From Eucalyptus grandis (Eukaryota; Streptophyta; Magnoliopsida; Myrtales; Myrtaceae), in assembly GCF_016545825.1 (NCBI RefSeq), contig NC_052622.1, positions 12,839,001-12,903,000 of the forward strand: 64,000 nt of DNA, written 5' to 3'. Shown here one piece after another: positions 23,301 through 36,444 of the stretch; positions within the stretch are counted from its first letter, which is position 1; every line of letters starts with the position of its first letter. The notes under the pieces are model-generated. The model saw only the letters and a list, made by a program, of their open reading frames with translations, was not told the DNA's origin and ran no database searches. The position numbers and the translations under genes were made by a program.

Positions 23301-26300
23301 ACGAGGGAGCATCTTCATTCTGGCAGGGATGCTTGGGACCTACTTAAATGTCTTGGTTGGTTTAGACCCTCTTTTGCTTGCTATTGCTCCACTTGCATGA
23401 TTTTGTTTCACTGAAGTTAGTGATAGATTATCACATTTTCGCAAGTATTTTCACTATTTATGCCGATATGTAGCTTGTGTTACATGATGTTTTCCCTTTG
23501 TTGGGCTTATTTTCCTGTTTTTCTGGTAAAACTGCAGGCTCTGTTGCTTCTGTTTCTTTTGTTTTGCAGTTGGGTGGCATATGTGATGTTTGAAGATACT
23601 GAACAGGGAAAGACTGAATTTCCCTCATATGGTGCCACCTTATATAAGATGTTTGTGTTATTCACCACATCCAATAATCCAGATGTATGGATATCGGCAT
23701 ATAAGTAAGTAAAATTGAAGTAAAAAATTTCTCCTGTTGATTGTCAAGAGAAGAACTTTTATAGTCATTTGAGAAAAAAAAAGGTTTTTCCCTCAAAACT
23801 GTTAGATTATATCTTCCCAAGATGTGACCGCGACTTAGCTTGCCTTTTAGCTTTGTTTTGTCCGCTTGCTAAAAAAACTTGTTTTTTAAAATGGGGACAT
23901 TGCTTCTTTTTCTGTCTGTCTGTCCCCCTCTTTCTCTCTCTCTTAATTTTACCTTTGGATATTCTCTTTTTAGTTAATAGTTAGAATTCTTTTATAATGG
24001 TAACCTAAACTTTTTATCTTCATTTCTTCAGACTAGTTGGGTACATAAATATGCCCTTGATCTTTTGTTTGGGAATGGCGATTATTTGAGAATTGTCTTA
24101 AAAGTTGGATCGAACATTTTTTTATTTATTTAGATGATTACATGTCATAAAGGATTAAGGGATTGGCCTTAGTGGTGGTCCATCCTTACATGGACCGAGG
24201 TCTTGGGTTTGGCTACTTCCTTGCTTGCCCTTTATTTGTATTATCATGTTATACAGCTGCTTGACTTCGATATGTTTTCCTTCCAGAGTTTCACGTTGGT
24301 ACTCCATTTTCTTTGTCCTCTATATCCTGCTGGGGGTTTACTTTGTCACGAATTTGGTCCTTGCTGTCGTGTATGACAGCTTCAAGAGTCAGGTAAATTT
24401 TCTTTCAATATCAGTGCTATTTCAGAGAATTAGGGGTATTAACTCATGCAAATATATCTATTTAATATCTCACTTACTATCATAGGGCTTGTAATGTTCA
24501 TTTTGTATTTGGAGGAAAATATTGACACTAAAGTTCATTTGTTTTAGCTCGTGAAACAAGTCTCTGAGATGGATCAAATGAGGGAAATCATGTTAGGGAA
24601 AGCCTTTAAACTCATAGACAAGAATGTAAGTATGTTGGCCTCTCTTAAATACTCTTTAAAGCATGTCTTTCAGAAGGAACTTCTTCTGCTTATCATTTTG
24701 TTTTCTAATATCTATGGAGAAGATGCATCTCCTTGTGCCGGTCATTCATGACAGCTATTTTTTGGTATGGTACTTGAAGTTTTCATGGCTCAGGTCTCAA
24801 AACTCATGCTATAGAAAGAGTTGAACATAATCAAATGCATTTGTCTGCGTGTTAAGACCTGCTAATTATTTGTTTGCTTTGGAGACTTCTTACGTGTCCT
24901 TTGCTGTTCCCAACTTCTATGCTAGAGTTATCTGATGTAGATGTTTGATGAGAAGAGCAGCTGTTAGATGTTCTAACGACATAATTTTTATTAAAGAGGT
25001 TTGTATGTACATGATTGGTTGAATATGGCCCTTGGACACTTGTACGAACCACAAAATGTAATATACTTTGGATGTCTCGAGGTGGATAATTCTCTTTCTC
25101 CTTCCCTTCTCCCTCTCTTCTTGTTTCTCTTTCATCTCTGTGAGAAGCGTAAATAGCCGGAAGTGATGTACTATTAAAGTTCTTCATCTTACTTTGCCAT
25201 TGCTTCTGCTGGGGGATTCTTCTTACTTATGTTTTCCTAGAGTGGTTTGGGTTATTCTCTTACTTGCTCGCCGTGTTACTTCTTTGGCATGCATAGAATG
25301 TTGGGCATATCAATAAAGAGCAGTGTATACACCTGTTGGAAGAACTGAATAACTACAGGTATATAAACATCCTACTCACATGATGACTTGAACTATTGTT
25401 TCTTGTTTTCTTTTTATAATTTCCAGCCTGTCAAGTTAAGCATTCATCTGCGAGATATGTAAAAGCTTCCAGAAAATATGCAAGAACATGTGTGGTGAAT
25501 TGTTTGTGTTATGAGATGTCATGGCATGCTAATCAGCGCCCTTGAATTTTTAAAGCAGTAGCGATAGTTCCAGCAGAAAAATTCCTAACAAAGAAGAATG
25601 CAATGTTGCAGATGTAAGATTATCTTGAAAATAGCATGTTTGTCTTTGAATTAGGGCTAATTGATGATAGTCAAGAATGATCCTATCTTCTTAGAGCCTG
25701 GAAACAACACTAGCATGAAGAAGAGCCTATCAAACTTTTAACACTAAACTTTGCCCGAATAATTGGGATCTTAGAAAAACTAATTTGCTTTCAGATCACT
25801 TGACTTTTATTCTGACTAATGTCTGGGTAACAAGCTTCCCTATGATTAAGTGTGGCTTCTGTGCATTGCGGCGTGAAGATAATAGCCATCTTATTTCTCA
25901 TAGAAAGTGGTTCTTCTAAATGTTTTCCTAACCTTCGATGCTGGTCTCGTGAATGTTCTTCCAGGACACTGCCAAAGGTATCGCGAGAAGAATTTGAGTT
26001 CATATTTGATGAGCTGGATGATAGTCATGACTTCAAGGTATCAAAAAATTGGTTAAACCTTTGGTTAATAGTATTGCTATTTCTTCCACTGATTTCGCTT
26101 TTGTTTAATGGACTTTCTTCTTTGCCTCTTCACATGTTAGTTGGTACGGTTTCAAATATGTGGAACGTCAACATTCTTTTCACTAGGCTCTTTATGATTT
26201 TGATACTTCTTGTTTCTATTTTTCTTCTTCCTAATTAATATATGTGATCTGATATATACCGTTTTAGTGTATCTCACTGGTGCAGAATATGCATATGCGT

Positions 26301-29300
26301 TGCCAACTTGCTTCCTTTATGCTCCTCAAAAGGAAGAAAAACAGCTTAGTGTGAAAAGTATATGCACTGATTAAATTGACCATATTATACACCGGAAAGG
26401 ATTTACTATCTCTTTTCTGTGTTTTTGGATTTTCAATTACTGATTTTCATACAATAGATCATCTACCCATGACCGTTTACCTGGTCAATGCTCTAATTAG
26501 AATTTTCCATCCTCTTTTTCTTTTGTAGATCAACATGGATGAATTTGCTGATCTTTGCAATGCAATTGCCCTCAGATTCCAGAAGGAGGATGTTGTGAGT
26601 TGATTCTCCTGCTGATCTGAACATAGGCATGAAGCTTCATAGTTTCACTCCCTTTTGTTATGCCATTGTGCAGCCTTCTCTGTTCGAGAAATTTCCATCA
26701 ATCTACTATTCTCCATTTTCTGAGAAGTTGAAGGGTTTTGTGAAAAGTCCAAAGTTTGGATATATGATATCGTTTTTTCTCATTCTGAATCTGGTTGCGG
26801 TGATTGTTGAGACAACGGTATGGCTTGAACCTTCATCAACTTCATGCTTTACAAATCCCTGTGTGGCACTATAGTGAAGCACAAGAGCACAAGATCAGTT
26901 ATGATATTTTATGTTAATTGGTTAGTTGATCATGTGATGCAAATGATGATGCAAATGAAGCTACAATTGGACAATTTTCTATTTTGCATTGTCTTCAATG
27001 CTGAAGTGAGCTCTAGATGCAATGGATGGCCATGTCCATGTGTGAGAATGCTGAACTTATCGCTTTTGTCTCTAGTCTCTCAAATATGACTACTGTAGCG
27101 ACTCATAAGGTGATAATTGTCTAGTTCACATCTCGTGATACTCAAATATTGAAAGTATATCTTTCTTTCTTGTTTAATTTTAGATACCAATTATCAGATA
27201 TTGTGGGTCATAAAAGCTTATCTAGGTTTGATATGTGAAACTAGTTGTTACTGATGGGCATAACCTGTATAAAAGGTCAGGGATTTGCCCAGGCTTGTAG
27301 AACTTGGAATGGTTGATCTCTTCCTTACATATTGGGATGAGTCAATGTCGGTCAAAAGTGTGAAAACATGCTCTGAGGTGACTAAGATGAGTTAAATCAG
27401 ATGTTATTATCACTCCTAGTGGATTCAAATAAGGAGAACAAGCTGGCTTTTCTGCAATTCTATAGCGAAGTGCTATATGACTTGTTTTCTTGTGCAAAGG
27501 ACTTATCTTTGACCTATCACTGTTAAAGCTCAAAAGTTGCTCTACTTACCATGTATAACTTAGCATCATTACTCCTATTTTCACTTTCAGCATTTTATGC
27601 AAATCGATTCACTTATCTCAGTCCCTTTAGTACATTATTGTGGTAATTATTGGAATATTGAGGGAGCTAATGGCTTGTTGTGTTACAGCTGGATATTGAA
27701 AACAACTCTGGCCAAAAAGTGTGGCAAGAGGTAGAGTTTGTCTTTGGTAAGTGTGCTCTGGATGTTCGTGTTGTACACTGGTATATGAGTTGTAATTCCT
27801 ATTCAGAATTGGAAATGATCGCAATAAATATGGCATAGCAAATTTTATTTATCAAATTCCAGTTTGAACCAGCTGGAATGGAACATGGCTCTTCTATGTA
27901 ATGTGGCATTTTATTGATTGTGCTTTCGCTGAGTTCAAAATGTCTATAAATGTTGAGCGAGTGAGGAGGGATCTGATATTTTCTTGTATTGTCTTCAAGT
28001 GTTATGGCTGTTTGGCACAGAATTATTGAAAAAATTTAGTTCCTGTTAATTTGCGCTCATTTTCAGTGGCCTGCTATCTGATTATGCTCTTTCTAGCAGA
28101 ACTAGATGTCTTTATAGTGTTGAAGTGAGATTCAATTTGTGCGGATCTTAGAAAGTAGCTGTGTGGTCATTGTTTCCAATTGTAGACTAATTGACTTCTA
28201 ATTCTGGAACTTCCCTTGTTTTTGAGGTACTCAATATCCTTTTTCGCTGGGATTCGGTTGGCGATTTTGGACCCCATCAATTATTGTAGGTCTTAGACGT
28301 GAGATAATTAATTTGCACTAGTTAAATCCTGGATTTTGTATCAGTCGATTGTCATATGCTATGAATTTATGTTGATTCTTTTAAAGGGCTTGTAATATGC
28401 TGTTGTGATTGATATTTCTATTTTGTCCCACAGGTTGGATCTATGTACTTGAGATGGCATTGAAAGTTTATTCGTTTGGGTTTGAGAACTATTGGACGGA
28501 TGGTCAAAACCGCTTTGATTTTCTCATCACCTGGGTGATAGGTGAATATTTCATGCAATGATAGATCATAATTTTTTCAGCGTGTATAAACTGTCTACAT
28601 ATAAATGTTATTACTTACAAGTGATGCCTATGATGCCGCTACAGTCCATACAAATATATAATGGAACACATTTTCCCAATTGTGGGTAGTTTATTAAACC
28701 ATTGAATTCTCTGAAATTAGTGGTCAGTTTTGTCGATCCTGGAATTTGTTGTGATTGAGATATATAAAACAGGTCTTCATATGCATGCGTTACATGTGAT
28801 TATTGAACATACTGCCTTTCTTTGTAAGAATTGCACATCTAATTAGTTACTTTCAGTAGGGCATCACTTTCTCCATAAGTTCGTAAGGTTTGTAAGCAAA
28901 AAAGAGGAAGTCCATGATCAGCTGAATGTGAAATAAGATGAAGCTCTGCTAAATAAAAGAAATCAGTGAAGACTATTATTGGACCCCTAGTTTCACATAA
29001 ATTACGGACTATAGGTAAATTTGATGTCATTGAATAAGTTAGTTTTGAGAACCTTTTTATCATTAAAACACAGCAAATTTTCACCATAGGCCAATTTATA
29101 TTTTATGATAAAAGAAATCAGGGACTGTAATTACGCATCTGTTGAGTATTTAATCAGTTTAGAGTTTGACTTAGATGATTCATTGAATAAGTGATAAGAA
29201 CTTATCATAATAGTATAATTAATGGTTGTCAACTTGGTGATTGCAATGAGTTGCAGCTGCTCTACTTTATGTTTGATGGGACTTTATGATTGCAATGGTG

Positions 29301-32300
29301 CCCCAAGGGAACTTGGTGAGAGTAATGCTACATATTTTCAAAACAAAAAAACAAAGAGCGAAGTACAGTTATTTCACATGTCACAAGACATTTTTTTTTT
29401 GGTCGAAGTCACAGGACATTAGAACATGTAAAACATATCCCTTTGCATTTTCAGAGCTCATAAAATATAGTTAAAGAGTCTCTCAAGAGAGATGTAAAAT
29501 AACTTGATGTCATGACAGTGAATATAGTTGAGGCCCAAGGATATCTGTCATTAACAAGTCAGCTGTCGAATAATCATGTTTGGATATTTCCATATCCTAG
29601 AAATGTTAAATCTCGTGAAGTTTCACTGCATTTCTGAACTGGTACTTGCTCCTTTGCAGTCATTGGAGAAACTATCACCTTTGTGGCTCCTAATGGACTT
29701 GACTTTCTTTCAAATGGAGAATGGTATGCACGATATAAGTTTTTGATATATCCCACTACTCTTTTTGCTTTGTATCAGTTTGGAATGCTTTAGGTCCATT
29801 TGGGGGATGTTGCAAGTGCCCTGCTTTTAGGAACTTTACTATTTAGACTGCTAATAGATCTAGACATGAAAGTCCTCAAGAGGAACATCATTTCAGTTGC
29901 AGATGAGCAATTGTTAATTGAGGTTCTTGCTGGTTCACATGGCGATGGCAAACATGGTCCAATATTTAGAATAGTTTACATGAGAGATTACCTGTAGGCC
30001 TTTGAATATGACTAGAAGCTAAGTGCTTGAAAGATGCTCAGATAGGACGGCTGTGAGACTTGCATTGGAATATTTGGAATTGCAAGTCAGGAGCAAATCC
30101 TCACGCCACCTTTTGATTGTATTCATGAATGAACTGTAATTGGACTGGAAAATTTTGGATTTTCTTGAATCATGTAATCTACATTTACGGAAAAAATTGG
30201 ACATACAGGAGGTAAAATGAAGACTCCTTTCCAGTTTCCTACTAAACATCAACCAATTATCCATTATAGTTACCCTTAGCCTGACTGCAGCTATCATGCT
30301 AGGTTGCATATTGGAATAGCCAGTTTGTTTTTCTCGTTCCATTCTCAGTGACAACATGGTGGAGTTGAGCATAATGATGTATGGTGTCCAGTTTACAGAT
30401 ACCTTGCTTTGATTAAAGACTGGTCAATTAATATAATTTAGGCTACATTGAATCAACAAAGCAGGACAGAATGTACATCCAGATTCATATGTTGACGGGG
30501 ATGAAATATTAACTATACTTTGTCTGGGTGGGTCCTTCGATGCTATTTTGGCATGACGGAGTGTTTACTGTTTCTTTGAGTTTGCTAAAGAAAATTTTGT
30601 TATTCTTTGTAATGTAGCGTCTGTGCCTCCTGTATACACTTGAAGACAAATTCTAATTCTTTTTTCACATTTCTTTGTTACAGGATTCGGTACCTTCTTC
30701 TTGCTAGATTGCTGAGATTGATAAGGCTGCTGATGCATGTTAAACGATACCGAGCTTTTGTCGCTACATTCTTGACCCTCTTACCAAGTTTGATGCCATA
30801 CCTTGGAATCATCTTTTGTGTACTGTGCATTTTCTGCTCTCTTGGAGAACAGGTATCAGATGCTCCTCTTTTTGTCCTCAAACAAAGAATTGTCCTTTGG
30901 ATCATCTGCTGGATGTTTTTGCTGTTGCTCCTTATTGGAATTACGAATAGCGGTTTATCTCATACATATCTTTCTGTAGTGAAGAATATTGGGTGGTCTC
31001 CCACATGCTTGCTTATTCATCTGCAACCTTATTTTTTAGGTCCACTATGTTTTCTTTTACAGCAAAATATTGTAATATCAACTCCTTCCATGTTAAGTTT
31101 AAATAGTTTGGAGCAAGCATTTCCAATCGACTAATTTTATGCATATATTGTCATCAAGCTTGCATTCCTATTTTTAAAAGGGAAAAAGGAAGACTCTGCT
31201 ACCCTGTTAGCTGATGCGAAATAACCATACATCCACCACTCTTAAATATCAAATAAGGATGATGATAAATGGTTGGAACCTTATGGCTTTTTCCAGCATT
31301 ATCAGCTGAATTTTCTGAGAATGATATCCTTAGCTGTTCCTAGTCTCATAAGTTGAATTTACTAAAAATGACATATAATGTCTTCCTTATACATATATTC
31401 ATCTTCTCAAGTTAAATCAGCTTTAAACTGTTTATGAAATTCTTTTCTGTAGATCTTTGGTGGGATCGTCAATGCTGGGAACTCCAAATTGGCAGAAACT
31501 GATCTTGCAGCTGATAAGTATCCTTTGTATTGTCTGGTTCTTCCTCCTTAATCTTTCTAAAAATGCACCCCTTCCCTCCCCAGTCCCTGCTCCACCCAAA
31601 AGAAATAACTTTGTTTCTTCCACCTCTTTGAAGCAATGACTGTAAAGGGCGGAAATAATGTCAAAAAGGTGAAAATGCACTATATGTTTCAATTAGAAAA
31701 CCACAGCTGATTTTCATTTGACAATGAACATCCTATATAATAAAGAGACAATTCAGATTTCAAGAAAAAAGGCAAGAAGTAATGAATAGTTAATCCGTAG
31801 AATCATAGCTTTATGTACTAAGGATTCAAAAGAATCTACTTGGAGCTAAAATCTTTATCTATGATTATTGGAATATGCAAATTCATCAAGATGATTGCCT
31901 TTTAGACTTTGATGTCATCTTGAAATCATTTGTGGCGAGCATTTTTATTACATAAAAAATCACAGCTTTATGTATAAGGATTCAAAGGAAAGTACTTGGA
32001 GCTAATTTTTTTATCCTTGATTATGTAAAAAATGCAAATTCATTAAAATGAATGCCTTGTAGACTTTAATATCATCTTTAAACCTTTTGGGGCAAATTTC
32101 TTCTACATAAAGGGGGAAAAAAACAAAACTGGTACATGTCATAGTTTGAGAGTATTTCTAATAACCCTAATTTGTATTCATCTTGTAGATAGCTTCATCA
32201 AATATTTTTCATGTCCTACTTTTGTGCTAGTTGGTGATAGATTTTGTTATTTGGATAACTTTTTCTTGACACTAGTTAGCTATTTGCTTTTCAATTTTAA

Positions 32301-34360
32301 TGACTATCCGAATGGAATGGTGACACTTTTCAATTTGTTAGTCATGGGCAACTGGCAAGCCTGGATGCAGGTGCTACCACTCATTACCTACTATCTGATA
32401 TATTATGTTTTGTTCCTAATGACCGAATGTCTTATGTTTTACTTTATTGTCTTGCTATGTTCCAGAGCTACAAGGAACTAACGGGGACCTCTTGGACCCT
32501 CATATATTTCATCAGCTTCTACTTAATAACTGTTCTACTGCTCTTGAATTTGGTGAGTCTCTTTTAATAATCATAGGGACATATCATTGAGTTTAACATT
32601 CCAGGGTGCATTTCCCTCTTGAAGAAAGTTCGTTAACAATTTAATTAAACAAGCAAGAAGAATAAGAGAAGGCATGGAAAAGTTTTTGAGAAGATACTGT
32701 TTTCTACAAGCAAGCCAGCTAAAATGCTTCTTCTCAAATCAAATTCCATATGCCAGACATGCATGCAAAACTACTTACTTCTGCAGCAGATCTATTGGGT
32801 CAACTTGCTTAGACTATCAATCATGCATTCATCCTAGCATGAGGCTGACTGTGCAAGCTTGTGTTGGTTTAGCTCAGCTAAGCTTCTGCAGCCATCGAGA
32901 AAATAATTTTTCTCTAATACTGTTGGAGAATGAGACCTTTTGCCTCAAGCACTGTAGGCTGTGTGGGAAATGGTTGGCACATGTGCTGTAGTTGCTGAAG
33001 ATGTTGACTGCCTTTCATCGGTCTTCATACTTGCACTAGAGATAGAGCCTTAGCAATTTAGAGAAGGCTGTGACCGAGGTAGTGCATTAACTTCCTAGGC
33101 CATTGGTTCTACAATCTATCATGCTTCTTTTCCTCTACTAGTGTATTTCCAATCATCAAAAAGTACACTTCAAGCATGTTAATGCTGGAGAAGGGACCTT
33201 TGCCTCAACTGCTGTAGATTATTGGAAATGGCCAGCATGTGTACCTTATGTTGCTGAAGAAGTGAATTGCCTTTTATCAGTTTCCATACTTGCATTAGAG
33301 ATAGATCCAAATTGAGCTGGAAATATAAGGTGCCCTGACTAGAAAAATGTGAACTTTCTACTTCCTAGTCTCTTGATCTATGTTACTTTGATGCATATTT
33401 TTCCCCTATACTATGGTATACCAATCATTCAGCAGTATACGCCAGATAGGTGAAATGGATATTTTAGAATAATATCTAAACAAGTTAGGCTTCTTTACTG
33501 TTGCAGTAAATTAATGGCATGGGCAATTCAAGAGTCAATTTCGAGAACATTTCGCCAAATATGGCAATAAGTCTATGAATTCTATTTACTCTTCTAGATT
33601 CTGTTAATACAAAGCATGTTCAAGCATTCTCATCTTCTTACTTATTGCAATCTCTCCTCTTTGGAACTCAAAACTTCCTGAGGTGGCTTGTTGTTGAGTG
33701 ATTGACTGAAATGGTATTACAAGTGAAAAACCATCAGATCAATGAAATTATGATGTTCTTAGATCAATGAAATTATTATGTTCTTATTCTTCAGTCGTAT
33801 AAAAGAATGCATCGAAACTTAAAGACAAAGCCAGCTGATGGTTGAAACTGTATTGAGTTCTGTGGCAATTGTTAAATTAAGAGCATGCATTTTTATTTCC
33901 ATGTGATTACAGGTTGTTGCCTTTGTCTTGGAGGCATTCTTTGCTGAAATGGATCTTGAATCATCAGAAAACTGCGAGGGACAGGATGAGGTGTGTATTA
34001 TCTATTACTCAGAAAAATGTCATGGTGACTCTTTAGGTACATGTGTCAGTGTCAGCATAGAATTGTCCAGTTGCCAAATATTATCAGAATCAAGCTTCTA
34101 TTAATCTCTGCGATCCCGTTTATATAGGAAATAAGGGGCAGGCGGTCTCGTTCAGTCGGGTATGTACTGTTTGGACACTATTTAGGGATACTTATCTTCT
34201 GATTTATAAGTGATTTAGATTATTGCGTGATGTGTTATCTTTGTGTCTTTTCCTGGCTTAATACAGCACGAAGACAAGAAGTCAGAGAGTTGATGTCCTG
34301 CTTCATCATATGTTGAGCGCAGAGCTTGACAAAGCAAAGTGCACTTGTCCTCAACCTTAA
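20331..34360 (+). CDS. TPC1: Two-pore cation channel TPC1, tandem copy 1 (23 exons)
   Basis: This is the slow vacuolar cation channel of the tonoplast: two six-helix Shaker-type repeats joined by two EF-hands, working as a dimer. Exons: 20331-20459, 21278-21421, 21515-21622, 22158-22253, 22771-22904, 23295-23355, 23538-23704, 24287-24392, 24548-24625, 25297-25358, 25965-26037, 26529-26594, 26674-26817, 27689-27746, 28434-28541, 29660-29723, 30684-30852, 31453-31517, 32280-32370, 32466-32552, 33913-33990, 34128-34159, 34267-34360. All introns are GT-AG and the sum is 737 aa (Arabidopsis 733). The N-terminal DPLL fits the dileucine tonoplast signal. Filter I is TTSNNPDVW (267-275); filter II is VMGNW (632-636), the plant form. 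S10 arginines are R535, R541, R544 and R547. EF1 (D339) has V343 and H345 at two ligand positions; EF2 (D380-D381) is complete. Luminal acids E243, D244, D458 and E532 are kept, but the positions of Arabidopsis E457, E605 and D607 are N461, A609 and N611. WISAYK replaces WIPAYK after filter I. Confidence 0.95.
31799..32113 (+). repeat. Tandem ~155-bp repeat in TPC1 copy 1 intron 18
   Basis: 31799-31957 and 31958-32113 are two diverged copies: both run from agctttatgta through aaggattcaaa and atgcaaattcat to attacataaa/ctacataaa. The same pair is present in copy 2 at about 55505-55815, so it predates the gene duplication. Confidence 0.7.
32915..33440 (+). repeat. Tandem ~260-bp repeat in TPC1 copy 1 intron 20
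   Basis: The segment with ggagaatgagacctttt...gcctcaagcactgtaggct (from 32915) recurs as ggagaagggacctttgcct...actgctgtagatt (from 33185), followed in each by catacttgcattagagatag-like and ccaatcat words. Copy 2 has the same pair at about 56760-57310. Confidence 0.6.
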
Positions 34361-35520
34361 TTATGTAGCATACAGGTAAAACTTCATTGTCAAGTCCTGC
34401 AGACTCATTTTGTTTTCCAAGCATTGTTCACCATGTTTGCTATTAATGCAAGAGTAGAAAAATGGAAGTTAAATTTGTTAGAATTTCCAAAAGATGCCTG
34501 TTTTTATCAATTTTAAATAGCTTTGGTACCTTAGGGCATGGATAGAATAAGTACTTGATGGATGTTTTTGTCAAGTTGTCACCGGTGTCCTTACCCTTAA
34601 TCAAATTTCAGTATTAAATGCTGTCATTCTGGTAGGGTTTGCTGGTTGGATTGCTACAATTGCATTTGTTTATTGCATCACATGTTATTCTCATAAGTTC
34701 TAGATGGCTCCCTGTTTTGGTTGGTGATGAGTATAGAGGGAGTTACTAGATATAGGTGATTGATGCATATGCATGTTAACATTGTTAGACTATAAAGTAA
34801 TATTTCGTCTCCCTTCCACCTGAACTGCAGCAAAATCTCGGAGTGCTAGAATTTCAGCTGTGCTATAGTTGCTTCATGGTTGCATGTACGAGTTGTCAAT
34901 GGTTGCTATGTACGTATCATATCTTTTAGGTAGTGTTTGGTCAAATATACGCAACCACCGCTAGTGGCAGTCAGTCTCTAAATTTGATTGTGTCAGCTCT
35001 GTAACAGGTAGTCAGTTGCATGTTACTGTTCCCTTATTATTTATTCGCCTTCAATTCACCCACCCTGGTTCTCTAGCTTTCAGCTAGCCTTTTCTTAGGG
35101 TGTGGTGATGAAAAAATGGGACTAAGCCTGATTTCTTTATTGTCGTCATTTTGGCTAGTTGCGGGCGTGATTTTGAAGACCCCGGTACAAGATAACAGGT
35201 TACAGCAGACCGCATTTTATGGACCATTTCAGATAGGCTGGTTCGAACCATACGTATGTAGTTCCTCTTGCCACGGTTGCTATTGCCTGTTTGTGTTGCT
35301 GGGTAAATTTTGTACAGCTGCGAATTTAACCCTATAATTTGCAACACGAGTTTCTGACTTCCGATATGAGTAAATTTTGTGTACATTACTAACATGCCGT
35401 CTCGGTTAGAGGACACTGATGTCCTGTACAATGCGAGAGTGACTCTTGGTGCATAATATTACTTTCTGTTCTGCTTCATTTGCTGTGATGTTACAAGCTT
35501 TTGCGTCCCCTATAAAAGTT
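34361..35520 (+). other. TPC1 copy 1 3' UTR and conserved downstream block
   Basis: A likely 3' UTR intron runs from 34376 (acag|gtaaaa) to about 34830 (aactgcag|caaaatctc); copy 2 has the same sites. From about 34850 to 35440 the two copies differ at only one or two positions per 100 bases, less than their introns and apparently less than their exons. A 73-codon ORF at 35116 has a counterpart, but its changes are mostly non-synonymous, so protein selection is not indicated. The polyadenylation site is not fixed. Confidence 0.6.
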
Positions 35521-36444
35521 TTTTTGATGTGGGCTGCATTAATTGATGTTGTGAAGGCCGATGGCTTAGAACTCTATAAATAATGTTCAAATCTTTTAAT
35601 TAATCCCATTAACACAAATATCCTTACAAATGATGCTGAGCGTGGGGCAATCTTATTGAGTCGATGAAAATGAAAAAAAATTCAATTATCAGTACGTAAT
35701 ATGTTAATTTATATCCATGGAGCAAATGATTACACCAAAATATGTAATTAATAAATTACTAAATTTTGATATAAATAATTGGATGATCCATACCGGAATG
35801 GGCTTAATAAAAAAAAGAACTAGTTCCTTTTTTTTTTTTTTATATAAATTAATTATTAGTTTGTTTATTCATAAACTAATTCATGGTAGAACCTTCCATT
35901 TGAACGAAAGACATTTTTATCGTTGTAGAAAATGCTAGAATATCCCACGCATTTCTTTCAATACCAGTGAGAAGAAATAGACTTAAAAGAAACGGATGAT
36001 TTTTAGAAAATCATGTATCCTTTGATTGAATACTAGTTTAATTCAAAATTTAAATAAAAAAATGTATACCGGTTCTATCCTTTTTCTTTTGAGCTTGACC
36101 TACTAATAAAACTCAAAAGTAACTTCGAATTTGTTAGCTAAGAATTGGGATACATAGGGTAATAGTGGAAAAGCGCTTGAGCTTCGTATTGTTGTTGCTT
36201 TGCATCAAGAACGATGGATTCTAAATTAGATACAAAAATCTCTTTTATTCAATTATGTGTTTTGGATTCTAGCTATGGAGTTTTTGAGGTGTCGTTTTCA
36301 CAGTTTACATGTGGTATCAAAACAATCATAGTTTGGAATTGGAATGTGCAAATTTTGCCTTTTATGGGAATCTTTTGTCCAATGAAAATTGATTTTTATT
36401 ACATAAATGGATTGTACTCGCCGAGGCAAATATTTTGACATTTA
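35521..36444. other. Conserved 3' intergenic DNA of TPC1 unit 1
   Basis: This stretch is shared with about 59275-61328 of unit 2 (minus the two insertions there). It is AT-rich with no gene. It contains the empty target sites for the unit 2 insertions: aataaaactcaaaagtaac (about 36106-36124) and gccttttatggga (36358-36370). Confidence 0.7.

Noticed and set aside
35116..35337. A 73-codon ORF kept behind TPC1 copy 1, with a 63-codon counterpart at 58856.
   Set aside because: The changes between copies are mostly non-synonymous and a one-base gap alters the end, so DNA-level identity explains it better than a peptide gene.
36311..36322. tggtatcaaaac, which resembles an initiator-Met tRNA primer binding site for the copia element.
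   Set aside because: It lies about 2 kb before the gag remnant, is absent from the matching place in unit 2, and has no LTR end beside it.
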